Source: Eremothecium cymbalariae DBVPG#7215
Taxonomy: Eukaryota; Ascomycota; Saccharomycetes; Saccharomycetales; Saccharomycetaceae
Length of the DNA stretch: 64,000 nucleotides
Direction of reading: 5' to 3'
Assembly (NCBI RefSeq): GCF_000235365.1
Contig: NC_016455.1
Span: 682,001 to 746,000 of the forward strand
Shown in pieces: positions 21,577-31,805 of the stretch. Below the pieces are notes generated by a model that saw only the letters and a program-made list of their open reading frames with translations, made no database searches and was not told the DNA's origin. How positions within the stretch are numbered: the first letter of the stretch is position 1; each line of letters starts with the position of its first letter. Both the position numbers and the translations under genes were made by a program.

Positions 21577-21585
21577 GGTGGCAAA
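21577..21585 (+). promoter_or_regulatory. PACE element (Rpn4 site) upstream of RPN11
   Basis: Exact GGTGGCAAA, the proteasome-associated control element bound by Rpn4, 113 bp before the RPN11 start. Position and target gene match the known proteasome regulon. Confidence 0.85.
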
Positions 21586-21697
21586 TTCAAGGAAACGGCG
21601 ATCCAGATATAGAGTTATTACTTCTAAAGAACAGATAGCAGACGGAATAGAGAGGTTACCGCTGTAAGTTGGAGTGAATAGATCGTCATTTTGCACA

Positions 21698-22633
21698 ATG
21701 GATAGACTACAGAGATTGATGATGAGCCAGAGGTCTAATATGATCGGGGCGGCAGCTACAGAGATGCCTTTAGATGATACGAAAGAAACGGTGTATATCT
21801 CGTCCTTAGCACTACTTAAAATGTTAAAGCACAGCAGAGCAGGCGTGCCAATGGAGGTTATGGGTTTGATGTTGGGAGATTTTGTTGATGAGTACACTGT
21901 GAATGTTGTTGATGTATTTGCTATGCCTCAGTCAGGTACGGGCGTCTCGGTTGAAGCTGTTGACGATGTTTTTCAGGCTAAAATGATGGATATGTTGAAG
22001 CAAACAGGTAGAGATCAGATGGTTGTGGGATGGTACCATTCGCATCCTGGTTTTGGATGTTGGTTGTCTTCAGTTGATGTTGATACGCAGCGATCATTTG
22101 AACAATTAAATAGTAGGGCGGTTGCGGTGGTGGTGGACCCAATCCAGTCTGTTAAGGGCAAAGTTGTCATTGATGCGTTTAGATTGATTAGTCCGGCTAC
22201 AGTTGTAAGAAATCAGGAACCAAGACAGACAACGTCCAATGTAGGATTATTGAATAAGCCAAGTATCCAATCTTTAATTCACGGGTTGAATAGACATTAT
22301 TATTCCTTAAACATTGACTACCACAAGACGTCATCGGAAACCAACATGCTGATGAACCTACATAAGGAGCAATGGCAGTCTGGCTTAAAGATGCATGATT
22401 ATAAGTTAAAGGAGAAAAACAACCTGGAGGCTACTAAGAGAATGGTTAAGATTGCGGAACAGTACACCAAACGAATTGAGGAAGAAAAGGAACTGCCTGA
22501 GGAGGAACTGAAAACTCGTTACGTCGGTAAACAAGATCCTAAGAAGCATCTCTCAGAAACAGCAGATCGTGTGTTAGAAGAGAATATTGTTTCTGTATTG
22601 ACTGCCGGTGTTAACTCTATAGCCATTAAGTAA
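21698..22633 (+). CDS. RPN11: RPN11, proteasome lid JAMM deubiquitinase
   Basis: A 311-residue metalloprotease of the 19S lid (306 in S. cerevisiae). The frame is open from 21674 by a non-ATG codon; the family start MDRLQRLMM is at 21698. The JAMM zinc motif is intact: [14 protein letters not shown] (two histidines and the aspartate), with the catalytic glutamate in [11 protein letters not shown]. The C-terminal [20 protein letters not shown] and [12 protein letters not shown] are nearly invariant. It removes ubiquitin chains from substrates en bloc as they are translocated. A PACE site lies upstream. Confidence 0.97.
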   Translation: MDRLQRLMMSQRSNMIGAAATEMPLDDTKETVYISSLALLKMLKHSRAGVPMEVMGLMLGDFVDEYTVNVVDVFAMPQSGTGVSVEAVDDVFQAKMMDMLKQTGRDQMVVGWYHSHPGFGCWLSSVDVDTQRSFEQLNSRAVAVVVDPIQSVKGKVVIDAFRLISPATVVRNQEPRQTTSNVGLLNKPSIQSLIHGLNRHYYSLNIDYHKTSSETNMLMNLHKEQWQSGLKMHDYKLKEKNNLEATKRMVKIAEQYTKRIEEEKELPEEELKTRYVGKQDPKKHLSETADRVLEENIVSVLTAGVNSIAIK

Positions 22634-22703
22634 ATGATCTTATGTACATATATGTGCAGATTCAGTGTACAATAACAGTAGTGAAACAAATCAGGCAGCT
22701 GTA

Positions 22704-24122
22704 TCATTCAAGGGCCGATACTCTTTCCCAGACTTGCATATAAGACTCACTGAGAAAAAGAAGTTCTTTCTTCTTCGGTCTCACAGAAACGCCATCAAAT
22801 TCAAACCACTCATCATTTTTCTCGTTCCTAATATGTATCTTCCAATGGCACTGTTCGTCTAATATTGATGACTGAACATCTGATGAGTATTTTAAATCAG
22901 GTTCATAAATCAAATTTGCAACTAAACGATATCTGAATTTCCCTATGTCCATATTAGATTGGAATTCAACAACGGCTTGATTTCTATCCTTAATTGAGTG
23001 ATTTGATGAATCAAATCGTTTTACATGGAGTAATAAATAAGGGGGGTAGCTCACAATCTTGCTGAACTTAATACTATCCTTGGTATGCTGTTCTACCTTC
23101 CCATTATATTTCTTTAACAGTTGCTCTAATTTTATTTGCGTAAGACTAGCCACAGATTTTCCATCCTTAAATAAAGGCTTCGGAGGAAGATCTAAACTTA
23201 AAATCCAAAATTTGACAGTATTCGATGACACATTTTCCTCATTTCTCACAAACTTAATGTTATTACCTTCCTCCATCACAGGTTCTATTTTAGTAGTATA
23301 TATACTAACTTCTCCTTGTAATTGTTTTGTGAATAGTTTTCTCAATCCTCGATTAGATGACTTCATGATCTTATTCACAATGAACAAAAGAAAACTCCTG
23401 GGATCACCTCTTCTATCTAGTGAAAATGCTTTATCAGAAATGCTAGACACATGTTGTAAAAATTCATGAGGAGATACATGCTTTTTGGGTAGTTTAGGTG
23501 ACCATATCTTTCTAATAAGAAGGGTAAACTTCTGTAGAAAGACATCATCCTTCTTCAATAAATTATCGTTTAGAAGCAAGTAGTCACGTACCGGTTTAAT
23601 ATGAGATAGTAATAATATTATGACATTAGAATAATCATTGGAAGATATATTATTCAATCCAACAAACCCATTGAGGTATTTGTTGTTGTATAAATCAAAA
23701 CAAGGTACCGGAAATTCAGATACAGCAGAATCTTCGAATGTCGGTCTGAAACAATACTTGATACATTCAAGTGACTGAGAATTTATCACTTGGTAGTCAT
23801 CTGGCAGAACATACGTTTTAAGACTTTGTATGTTAATGAATACTCGATGATTTTCTTCCATAGAGTGAGCAAAAGCTGGAGATCCCTCATCTCGACCCTG
23901 CAGATATTTCCCACATACCAAGCATGAATACACATTAATATTAGATAACGTAACTGCGCATATCTTCTCTAAATCAAAATCCAATTTCTTTTTGTCAATT
24001 GTATCCAAATACCTCTCATTTTCTGTGAATAGTTTGACTCTTTTAAGCGAATTATCGTTCCTCAGCGCTTGGTAATTGTCATCTTCATCGTCATCCGATA
24101 TTTCTCTTTTGATATCTATCAT
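22704..24122 (-). CDS. SAD1: SAD1, U4/U6.U5 tri-snRNP assembly factor (inactive USP fold)
   Basis: A 472-residue protein (448 in S. cerevisiae). The N-terminal third has the zinc-finger UBP domain (YSCLVCGKYLQGRDEGSPAF and the histidine-rich continuation SMEENHRVF), followed by a ubiquitin-protease-like fold with GFVGLNNISSNDYSNVIILL. The catalytic cysteine is replaced, as in all Sad1/USP39 proteins (N where active USPs have C). It acts in pre-mRNA splicing by stabilising the tri-snRNP. It is convergent with RPN11 (71-bp gap) and divergent from the peptidase gene, matching YFR005C. Confidence 0.94.
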   Translation of the reverse strand: MIDIKREISDDDEDDNYQALRNDNSLKRVKLFTENERYLDTIDKKKLDFDLEKICAVTLSNINVYSCLVCGKYLQGRDEGSPAFAHSMEENHRVFINIQSLKTYVLPDDYQVINSQSLECIKYCFRPTFEDSAVSEFPVPCFDLYNNKYLNGFVGLNNISSNDYSNVIILLLSHIKPVRDYLLLNDNLLKKDDVFLQKFTLLIRKIWSPKLPKKHVSPHEFLQHVSSISDKAFSLDRRGDPRSFLLFIVNKIMKSSNRGLRKLFTKQLQGEVSIYTTKIEPVMEEGNNIKFVRNEENVSSNTVKFWILSLDLPPKPLFKDGKSVASLTQIKLEQLLKKYNGKVEQHTKDSIKFSKIVSYPPYLLLHVKRFDSSNHSIKDRNQAVVEFQSNMDIGKFRYRLVANLIYEPDLKYSSDVQSSILDEQCHWKIHIRNEKNDEWFEFDGVSVRPKKKELLFLSESYMQVWERVSALE

Positions 24123-24484
24123 CAGCTATTTAGTTGATCACGCCTGCTAGCAAATATCCTATTAAATTGTTCCTCATGTTGTGCACTTTTTAGTTAGAGA
24201 TTGTGCTCTAAATTATGAATTCCGAGAATGTTACGGCATTCCGTGTGAGGCTCCGACGAAAGTTGTTTGTATTATGATTATTAGTCTCCAAGCCTTCTTA
24301 AGTTACGGCAACATTCTTCCTTCTAGTAACTGATTACTGTTGAACCTTACTACTGTTTGAACCATATTGAAGATCAATAAATATAGAGTTTCCCACTGTT
24401 AATATCAGTACTAGCAATTATAAATATTCAGCATTATAGAACAATTGAGAAATAAATTTCTCACCTGATAAGAGTAAGGAAACA
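24123..24484. promoter_or_regulatory. Divergent promoter SAD1/peptidase
   Basis: A 362-bp region between divergent starts. No named regulatory site was recognised with confidence. Confidence 0.45.
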
Positions 24485-25939
24485 ATGACACAACCAAATG
24501 AAGACCAAATTAATAAAATCGAGAAGATCCTAAGGGATGAGAAGTACCCAGCCAAGTCTCACAATTTGAAAGTAAAGCAGCAATTATTGTCCAAAAATCC
24601 CAAATTGACGGTGGAATCTACGGCAATTTTCATTACTGGTGAAAACTCTGAACCGATCAAGTACTCTGACCAAAGTAAAACTTTCAGACAAAGCAGATAC
24701 TTTTTCTATCTCTCCGGTTGTAATATTCCCTCTTCTTCATTGCTATTCAACCTGCATGATGAGAAGTTGACATTGTTTCTGCCTGATGTTGATGAAGAAA
24801 ATATTATGTGGTCAGGCCCTCCTTTATCTGTTGAGGAAGCTTACTCTAAATATGATGTTGATGAGGTCTGCTATGCCAGTGATATTCTCAATAGAATTAA
24901 GGAACTTTCTGGGTTCAAGATTTTTACCACTGATTTGGATAATGTAAGTTGTGACTCAGTTAAGTCCATGTTAATCGCTGGGGACAGTGATTTCTTCTAT
25001 GCGTTAGATGAATCTAGAATGATCAAAGATTCTTATGAAGTTGCGTTGTTGAGAAAAGCTTGTGAAATTACTGATAAATGTCACCTTGCAGTAATGTCGG
25101 CACTACCAATTGAGAAAAATGAGATTCACTTTCAAGCAGAATTCACTTACCATGCCATTCGCCAAGGGTCAAAGTATCAAGGTTACGATCCAATATGTTG
25201 TTCTGGTCCAAACTGCAGCACTCTACACTATATTACAAACGATGATACTCTAGAAAATAAGAATTCAGTGTTGATTGATGCGGGTGCAGAATGGGAAAAT
25301 TACACTGCAGATGTTACTAGATGTTTTCCAATAAATGGGAAGTGGAGTAAGGAACACCGCGAGATATATGACACTGTCTTAGATATGCAGACCAGAGTAA
25401 TGGCCCAAATCAAGCCCGGAATTCTGTGGGATGATTTACACAAATTGGCTCATAAGGTGTTAATTGAGCGTTTCCTTCAACTGAATATCTTTAAATCTAA
25501 CTACTCCGTAGATGAAATCTTTGAAAGAAAGGCTTCCGTTGCATTTTTCCCTCATGGTTTAGGACACCTTTTGGGTATGGACACACATGACGTTGGCGGT
25601 AATCCAAACTATGAAGATCCAGATCCAATGCTAAAATATCTAAGGTTGCGTCGTACGTTGCAAGCAGGTATGGTTGTTACCAATGAGCCTGGCTGTTACT
25701 TCAACCCATATTTGATCAAGGAATTTTTGGAAATGCATGAGGACAGACTGGAAGTCGTAAATATGACTATCATGAACAAATACCTATATGTTGGTGGGGT
25801 TAGAATTGAGGACGATATCTTAGTTACTGAAGCTGGACATGAGAACCTAACAAAAATTACAAGTGACCCTGATGAAATTGAAAAGATAGTTTCGGACAGT
25901 ATTTCAAAAGGATTATCTCATTTCCATGTAATTGTCTAA
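24485..25939 (+). CDS. Xaa-Pro dipeptidase-like M24 metallopeptidase (YFR006W)
   Basis: A 484-residue aminopeptidase P/prolidase-family protein. The N-terminal creatinase-like domain includes the conserved FRQSRYFFYLSGCNIP. The catalytic pita-bread domain keeps all five metal ligands: both aspartates in LIDAGAEWENYTADVTR, the histidine in FFPHGLGHLLGMDTHDVGG, and the glutamates in VVTNEPGCYF and GGVRIEDDILV. It should cleave dipeptides with C-terminal proline. S. cerevisiae YFR006W is 535 residues, longer at the N-terminus; no extra in-frame ATG upstream is evident here. It lies after SAD1, as expected for YFR006W. Confidence 0.9.
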   Translation: MTQPNEDQINKIEKILRDEKYPAKSHNLKVKQQLLSKNPKLTVESTAIFITGENSEPIKYSDQSKTFRQSRYFFYLSGCNIPSSSLLFNLHDEKLTLFLPDVDEENIMWSGPPLSVEEAYSKYDVDEVCYASDILNRIKELSGFKIFTTDLDNVSCDSVKSMLIAGDSDFFYALDESRMIKDSYEVALLRKACEITDKCHLAVMSALPIEKNEIHFQAEFTYHAIRQGSKYQGYDPICCSGPNCSTLHYITNDDTLENKNSVLIDAGAEWENYTADVTRCFPINGKWSKEHREIYDTVLDMQTRVMAQIKPGILWDDLHKLAHKVLIERFLQLNIFKSNYSVDEIFERKASVAFFPHGLGHLLGMDTHDVGGNPNYEDPDPMLKYLRLRRTLQAGMVVTNEPGCYFNPYLIKEFLEMHEDRLEVVNMTIMNKYLYVGGVRIEDDILVTEAGHENLTKITSDPDEIEKIVSDSISKGLSHFHVIV

Positions 25940-26052
25940 CATTGTCGACAAGAAATTTATCCAATGAAACATAACGCAATGTCATTTAATCTCACAAACA
26001 AAACCAATAATAGTCAATTACTGTTTCATGCGCCAAATTGAGCAAAAATGAG

Positions 26053-26144
26053 TGCGAATTCTGTGGATCGAACACAGGACCTCCAGATTACAAGTTATCT
26101 AAGGTTGACTTCAGTCTGGCGCTCTCCCAACTGAGCTAAATCCG
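26053..26144 (-). tRNA. tF(GAA): tRNA-Phe(GAA) with 19-nt intron
   Basis: On the minus strand the cloverleaf reads GCGGATTTAGCTCAGTTGGG at the 5' side, anticodon arm CCAGA-CTGAAGA-TCTGG with GAA, then T-arm CTGTG-TTCGATC-CACAG and acceptor AATTCGC plus discriminator A. Acceptor, D, anticodon and T stems all pair. The intron (26089-26107) follows the base after the anticodon, the canonical place. The mature length is 73 nt without CCA. Confidence 0.96.
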
Positions 26145-26390
26145 CGAAGTCAGGGGGTCGATTTCAGACAACGTCATTTTCTAGAGATTTTCCCTGTCGT
26201 GATATGTCGTAAAATCAAAAATCAAAAGAGAAGCTACTGGACAGCGACAACCAAGCTAAGAAGCAGCGTATCAGAGCTGTCAGGCGGATATGAGAAGGCT
26301 GGATACTATGGTGACGTCAACCAGGAGCCAGCATGCAGGTTATGTGTCAACCAGCATCCCGTGCAAGCCAGCATCCTACAAGATGCTTGC

Positions 26391-26602
26391 TGAGAGAAGA
26401 GCTTAAGTATGACAGTAGAAAAGTATATAAGGAGACCCAAGTTAGCTAGTTAGATTAGGTGCTAGGTCCAGCTAGAACCCCAGAGGGTAGTTGAGCCAGA
26501 TTAGAGACTATATAAACAGTAACTGATCATCAACCTAAGTATTAGCTGGCACGTGACGAGAAGTTCAAGCTAGCACGTGACCTCATCTAGTGGCCCTCGA
26601 CA
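26391..26602. repeat. LTR-like repeat, copy A (212 bp)
   Basis: Starts TGAGAGAAGAGC and ends CCTCGACA, that is TG...CA as in retrotransposon LTRs. It aligns over most of its length with copy B, which begins at the next base. Shared blocks include GCTAGTTA, CCAGAGGGTA, AGAGACTATA, CACGTGACGAGAAGTT-type sequence and a second CACGTGA. It lies between two tRNA genes, the usual target of Ty1- and Ty3-type elements. No internal coding region was found nearby. Orientation cannot be decided. Confidence 0.5.
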
Positions 26603-26824
26603 TGATATCAAAAGAGCATCTAGAAAGTAATGCTAATCAGACCTGTCAAAATACTGCGAGGATGATGCTAGTTATATTAGATTAGGAGTTTCCTCTAGGA
26701 CACCAGAGGGTAATTAACTAGACTAGAGACTATACAGAAAGAACTGATCCTCAGCTAAAGCATTATTCGGCACGTGATGAGAAGTTTCAAACTATCACGT
26801 GACTGAAGCTGACCCCCCTCGACA
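26603..26824. repeat. LTR-like repeat, copy B (222 bp)
   Basis: Starts TGATATCAAAAGAGC and ends CCTCGACA; a diverged direct copy of repeat A joined head to tail with no spacer. Both copies carry two CACGTG E-boxes 24-25 bp apart (26550 and 26574 in A; 26771 and 26796 in B). Most likely these are old solo LTRs from nested or tandem insertion, though a local tandem duplication of another element is possible. Confidence 0.5.
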
Positions 26825-27132
26825 CTTTTCGCACTATTCAAGTATATTATTATGTATACCATCTTTAAAATGCTAGTATTGCATGATCAGTTTATATAAG
26901 TATCTAGTGCTTGCTTTATTCTTTATTTTACGGTATATTATCTTACCTCTGCAATTGGTTGAATGATATCTTTGTTCGTGAATTATGGCACACTCTGTTT
27001 TCTGTGGATTTTAATACTGGTCGACAGATCAAGAGGTATTTATTAATGATGAGAGTTCTATATCAGGACAGGACAACCCATGATCGCTCTACGGATCCTT
27101 GTGTTAATTGCTGAAGCTGCTTTTATCTGTTT

Positions 27133-27246
27133 GGTTGTGTGGCCGAGCGGTCTAAGGCGCCTGATTCAAGTGTATGCTTACAGCCCCGCAGGGAGCTGGA
27201 CACTCAGGTATCGTAAGATGCAAGAGTTCGAATCTCTTTGCAACCA
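27133..27246 (+). tRNA. tL(CAA): tRNA-Leu(CAA) with 32-nt intron, copy 1
   Basis: Starts GGTTGTGTGGCCGAGCGGTC (acceptor and A-box). Anticodon CAA is at 27167-27169, with a 32-nt intron at about 27171-27202 in the standard position. A long variable arm, B-box GAGTTCGAATCTC and acceptor GCAACC plus discriminator A follow. A TTTTT terminator comes a few bases after. Sequence and intron length match yeast tRNA-Leu(CAA). An identical copy lies at 37826-37939 on the other strand. Confidence 0.96.
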
Positions 27247-27410
27247 TGCTCTTTTTGCCTCATTCGATAGACGAATTGCTATAGAGATGTAGTTCTCAGG
27301 ATACAGACGAATGAATCAATGGAGTAACGTTAACATTGCATCATCTTCCTTATGGTATAATATATAAGTACAATTGTGGAATAAAGTATATACAACAACT
27401 ATCAGAAAGG

Positions 27411-28142
27411 TTACATAGTCATTTGATATGGATCGGTTTCAGGTTCTAATTTGGCATGTTCCTTCGGATTTGGCGTTGCTTCATAAACGGTCTTCAATAG
27501 TGGGACTTCAGTAGTCGGGGAAATTCCGGTGCTTTCCCCTCTTAGTTCTAAGTAGCATAACTTAGTCGAGTCATCCTCATCGCCCGACCAAGTATCCTGA
27601 ACAAAAATCGTTACCGAGTGACTATTCTGAAATATATGCCTGGGTAAATGATGTTCTACAAACGTAGAATCACTAAATTCTTCAGTTTGACCAGCAGTTT
27701 CACATTTCAAATGGACCCCTACGTCTTGAGGGTATTCAAATTTACTCTGAGGTTTTGAATCCTGAATAGTGTCAAAATCTAGATTCTTATTGTAATTGTT
27801 GTAAATTTTGATATTTCTGATAGAACTGGTCCCCATTTCAGAGTCTCTGCCACCTCTCAGAATCAGGGAAAACACCCTGCAGGTGGATGTAAATGGTATA
27901 TGTATTAGCATTTGACAATCAGCGTCTGATTCAATGTACCTTGAAATGTCATACTTTTCATCCTGGCTTTTAATAAAACAAGAAACCACAGAATTTGCAT
28001 TCCCTTTACGAACAACGTTTAAACAACGCAGCTTAGGTGTGTCTATCCACTCGTATAGCGACTGTTGGGCATTGGTAGGCAGAGGAGCAGAATGAGAGTG
28101 ATCGTGGTGCTCATCTTCGCAGTGGTTGTGTAGTGGCGTCAT
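27411..28142 (-). CDS. PITH-domain protein
   Basis: A 243-residue protein with a PITH (proteasome-interacting thioredoxin C-terminal) domain. After a histidine-rich N-terminus (HNHCEDEHHDHSHSAP) comes the typical pattern SLYEWIDTPKLRCLN, YIESDADCQMLIHIPFTSTC, later YLELRGESTGI and VYEATPNPKEHAKLEPE. Human PITHD1 has the same layout, including a His-rich start. I do not recall an S. cerevisiae counterpart, so no symbol is given. Family members associate with the 26S proteasome, but the exact function here is unknown. It is divergent from HEM2. Confidence 0.85.
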   Translation of the reverse strand: MTPLHNHCEDEHHDHSHSAPLPTNAQQSLYEWIDTPKLRCLNVVRKGNANSVVSCFIKSQDEKYDISRYIESDADCQMLIHIPFTSTCRVFSLILRGGRDSEMGTSSIRNIKIYNNYNKNLDFDTIQDSKPQSKFEYPQDVGVHLKCETAGQTEEFSDSTFVEHHLPRHIFQNSHSVTIFVQDTWSGDEDDSTKLCYLELRGESTGISPTTEVPLLKTVYEATPNPKEHAKLEPETDPYQMTM

Positions 28143-29818
<1,676 letters not shown>

Positions 29819-29960
29819 GCCAACGAATTTTTAACGAATGAAATAGGACACAATAAAAGACTAAAATTATAATGAATTATATATCTTTTCATGCGTAAAT
29901 ACTATGCTTTGATACTTCACAAATAATATTTATACATCTTTGGTAAGTAAATGAATCGTA

Positions 29961-30626
29961 TTATGCAGGCATTGGCTTCTTCAGAGCCTTACTGTGAAGA
30001 AGAGCCTTGTCCTCTTCAGCTGATTCTTCCGTTAAATTCTTGGCAGGTTCGTTGTGTCTCACTTCTGGTAGTCCCTCAGTGGATGGGAACGCTTCCACAT
30101 CCGTTTGTTTAGCATTAATTTCGGCATCTAGTATATCTAATTCTTTATCAATTTCTTGTTGGAAATTTCCGACAAAGCTGACCGTACTATTCCCTAATAC
30201 CTCATCTATTTCTTCTTGGTAAGCTACTTGTTCTGCAAAATCATCCATTAACTCCTCCACCCCAGAAAACTCTCTATTCAACTTCTTTAATACTTCATTC
30301 CCATGAGTTAAACCTTCTATAAATTGCTTCTCAACCAACTTGAATTCTATTGTCATAAGCATGTTCTCCAAATTAATCAACTGATCAGAACACTGATCCA
30401 GCAAATGTTGCTGATAATGAATCCTTTTAAGTAATAAACGTGCTCTTGCATTCTTCTTGAATTTTTCCTTCTCTGCAATTGCTATATTCCTGAGTTCTTT
30501 ACGTTCTTGTTCAATAAGTGTATCTGTACGCTTTGAATACCGATGCAAGTTATCCTTTGCCAGCTTTAATTGGAGTATTGCTTTATCTGTAGCTGTCACT
30601 TGAATCTTACTGCCCTTTTGACCCAT
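29961..30626 (-). CDS. VPS20: VPS20, ESCRT-III core subunit
   Basis: A 221-residue Snf7-family protein, the same length as S. cerevisiae Vps20. It begins MGQKGSK, a consensus N-myristoylation site. Helices 1-4 show KRIHYQQHLLDQCSDQLINL and VEKQFIEGLTHGNEVLKKLN. FSGVEELMDDFAEQVAYQEE matches the family. The acidic C-terminus is the autoinhibitory/Vps4-binding region. Vps20 links ESCRT-II to Snf7 polymerisation during multivesicular body formation. SNF8, its ESCRT-II partner subunit, is in the same window 19 kb away, without evident meaning. Confidence 0.95.
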   Translation of the reverse strand: MGQKGSKIQVTATDKAILQLKLAKDNLHRYSKRTDTLIEQERKELRNIAIAEKEKFKKNARARLLLKRIHYQQHLLDQCSDQLINLENMLMTIEFKLVEKQFIEGLTHGNEVLKKLNREFSGVEELMDDFAEQVAYQEEIDEVLGNSTVSFVGNFQQEIDKELDILDAEINAKQTDVEAFPSTEGLPEVRHNEPAKNLTEESAEEDKALLHSKALKKPMPA

Positions 30627-31805
30627 TAATAGTGCTTATAAATACTTATATTCTAGAGCTTTAGATGCTCCTAAAACTGCATTTACTTCTGAACTGTTTA
30701 AAGGGTTTGATTCCCTTGGTAACTAAATTCTACTTTAGGGTTCAATAATAGAAAATAAATCCGCTTTCTACTATTTACTACGACTATTTGTTCATTGAAT
30801 TAAAACACACAAAAAAGCTATGGCCCTGATCCTCATATAATGTTCCCAATACTTTCGAAACTCAATTCGTCAAAATAATCTATATACATATATTTGGGAT
30901 ACCAATTTGCATTTTGAGCCGTTACTTTATTTACATCTGTCCATCTAATGGTATTTTCAGGAAATGATAAAAGGGAGACCATTGGAAGGAGAGAAATGAT
31001 CGATAATCAGCCAATTCTGCGTTAAAACCCCTCTGTCAACGGATTATAAATGGGTATCAAAGATATAACGAATGATATTACTTGATGAGTTTTTAAGTGT
31101 AGAGTGATAACGAGAGTCGTTATAACCCAAATCTATATCATACAAATCCATTAATTTAAAGAACAAGAAGCAAATATCAATGAAGCTTTAAATATGTTGT
31201 AACGCAAAGGATTAAAAGAGCATATGACTCTTATTTCATGGAATCCTGGGATTCCAAAATGGTTGATTACTTTGAGTTCTTCACTGAGTTAGATTTGGTA
31301 TACGCCGTTCATACCTTCCAGAAGGTGATTTATCAACTGCGATTACGAAGCATTGATTTTGCTAGCACTACTATTCCCACACTGGCTTCCATAGATCGTT
31401 AAATGGTATAGGCACTAGTATATATATATATAATATGAATGTGATGGGTGAAACGATGCTGTTGATCGTATTGTTACCCTGGTTCAGGTACCAACTTATA
31501 TCACGTGATTAGCACGTGATCATAATTGTTCGACGGTGGAAAAATTTTCTTCGAGCTGAAAGACATTGCTCAGAAATACATGCAGGAAGAAAGGGAGACA
31601 ATTACATAATCTATAGCCATATTACCTCGAACCACACATTTATGATGACCATCAAAGTTTTAAAATATACTGAATAATATACTCTTTTTATTTGTTTTAA
31701 AGAGAAAGTTTATCTAATTAATCATCTGTTATAAGCTGGTCGATTTTTTAAATCGAAGTACTATAGATATCCAGGGTTTATAATAGCTCTTATAAAGTTG
31801 AAGAA
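30627..31805. other. Long divergent spacer VPS20/CYS4
   Basis: A 1.18-kb region between divergent starts. It contains two CACGTG E-boxes (listed separately) 290-300 bp upstream of CYS4, a TATATATATATA stretch near 31420-31431, and a short inverted repeat TGGAATCC-TG-GGATTCCA near 31239. No gene or tRNA was recognised. Confidence 0.55.
31501..31520. promoter_or_regulatory. Paired Cbf1 E-boxes upstream of CYS4
   Basis: TCACGTGA at 31501-31508 and GCACGTGAT at 31512-31520, with their CACGTG cores 11 bp apart and about 290 bp before the CYS4 start. TCACGTGA is the optimal Cbf1(-Met4-Met28) site of the sulfur amino-acid regulon, so control of CYS4 by this complex is a reasonable inference. Confidence 0.7.

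Larger units (their letters stand above)
25940..27410. other. tRNA and repeat island without protein genes
   Basis: This 1.47-kb gap holds tRNA-Phe, two abutting LTR-like repeats and tRNA-Leu (listed separately). The stretch 26145-26390 is richer in G+C than its surroundings and contains repeated words: GTCAACCAG at 26316 and 26346, AGCCAGCAT at 26326 and 26366. Open frames here (64-70 codons) overlap tRNAs or repeats and are not taken as genes. It is a typical Pol III-targeted retrotransposon landing zone and marks a break in synteny. Confidence 0.6.
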
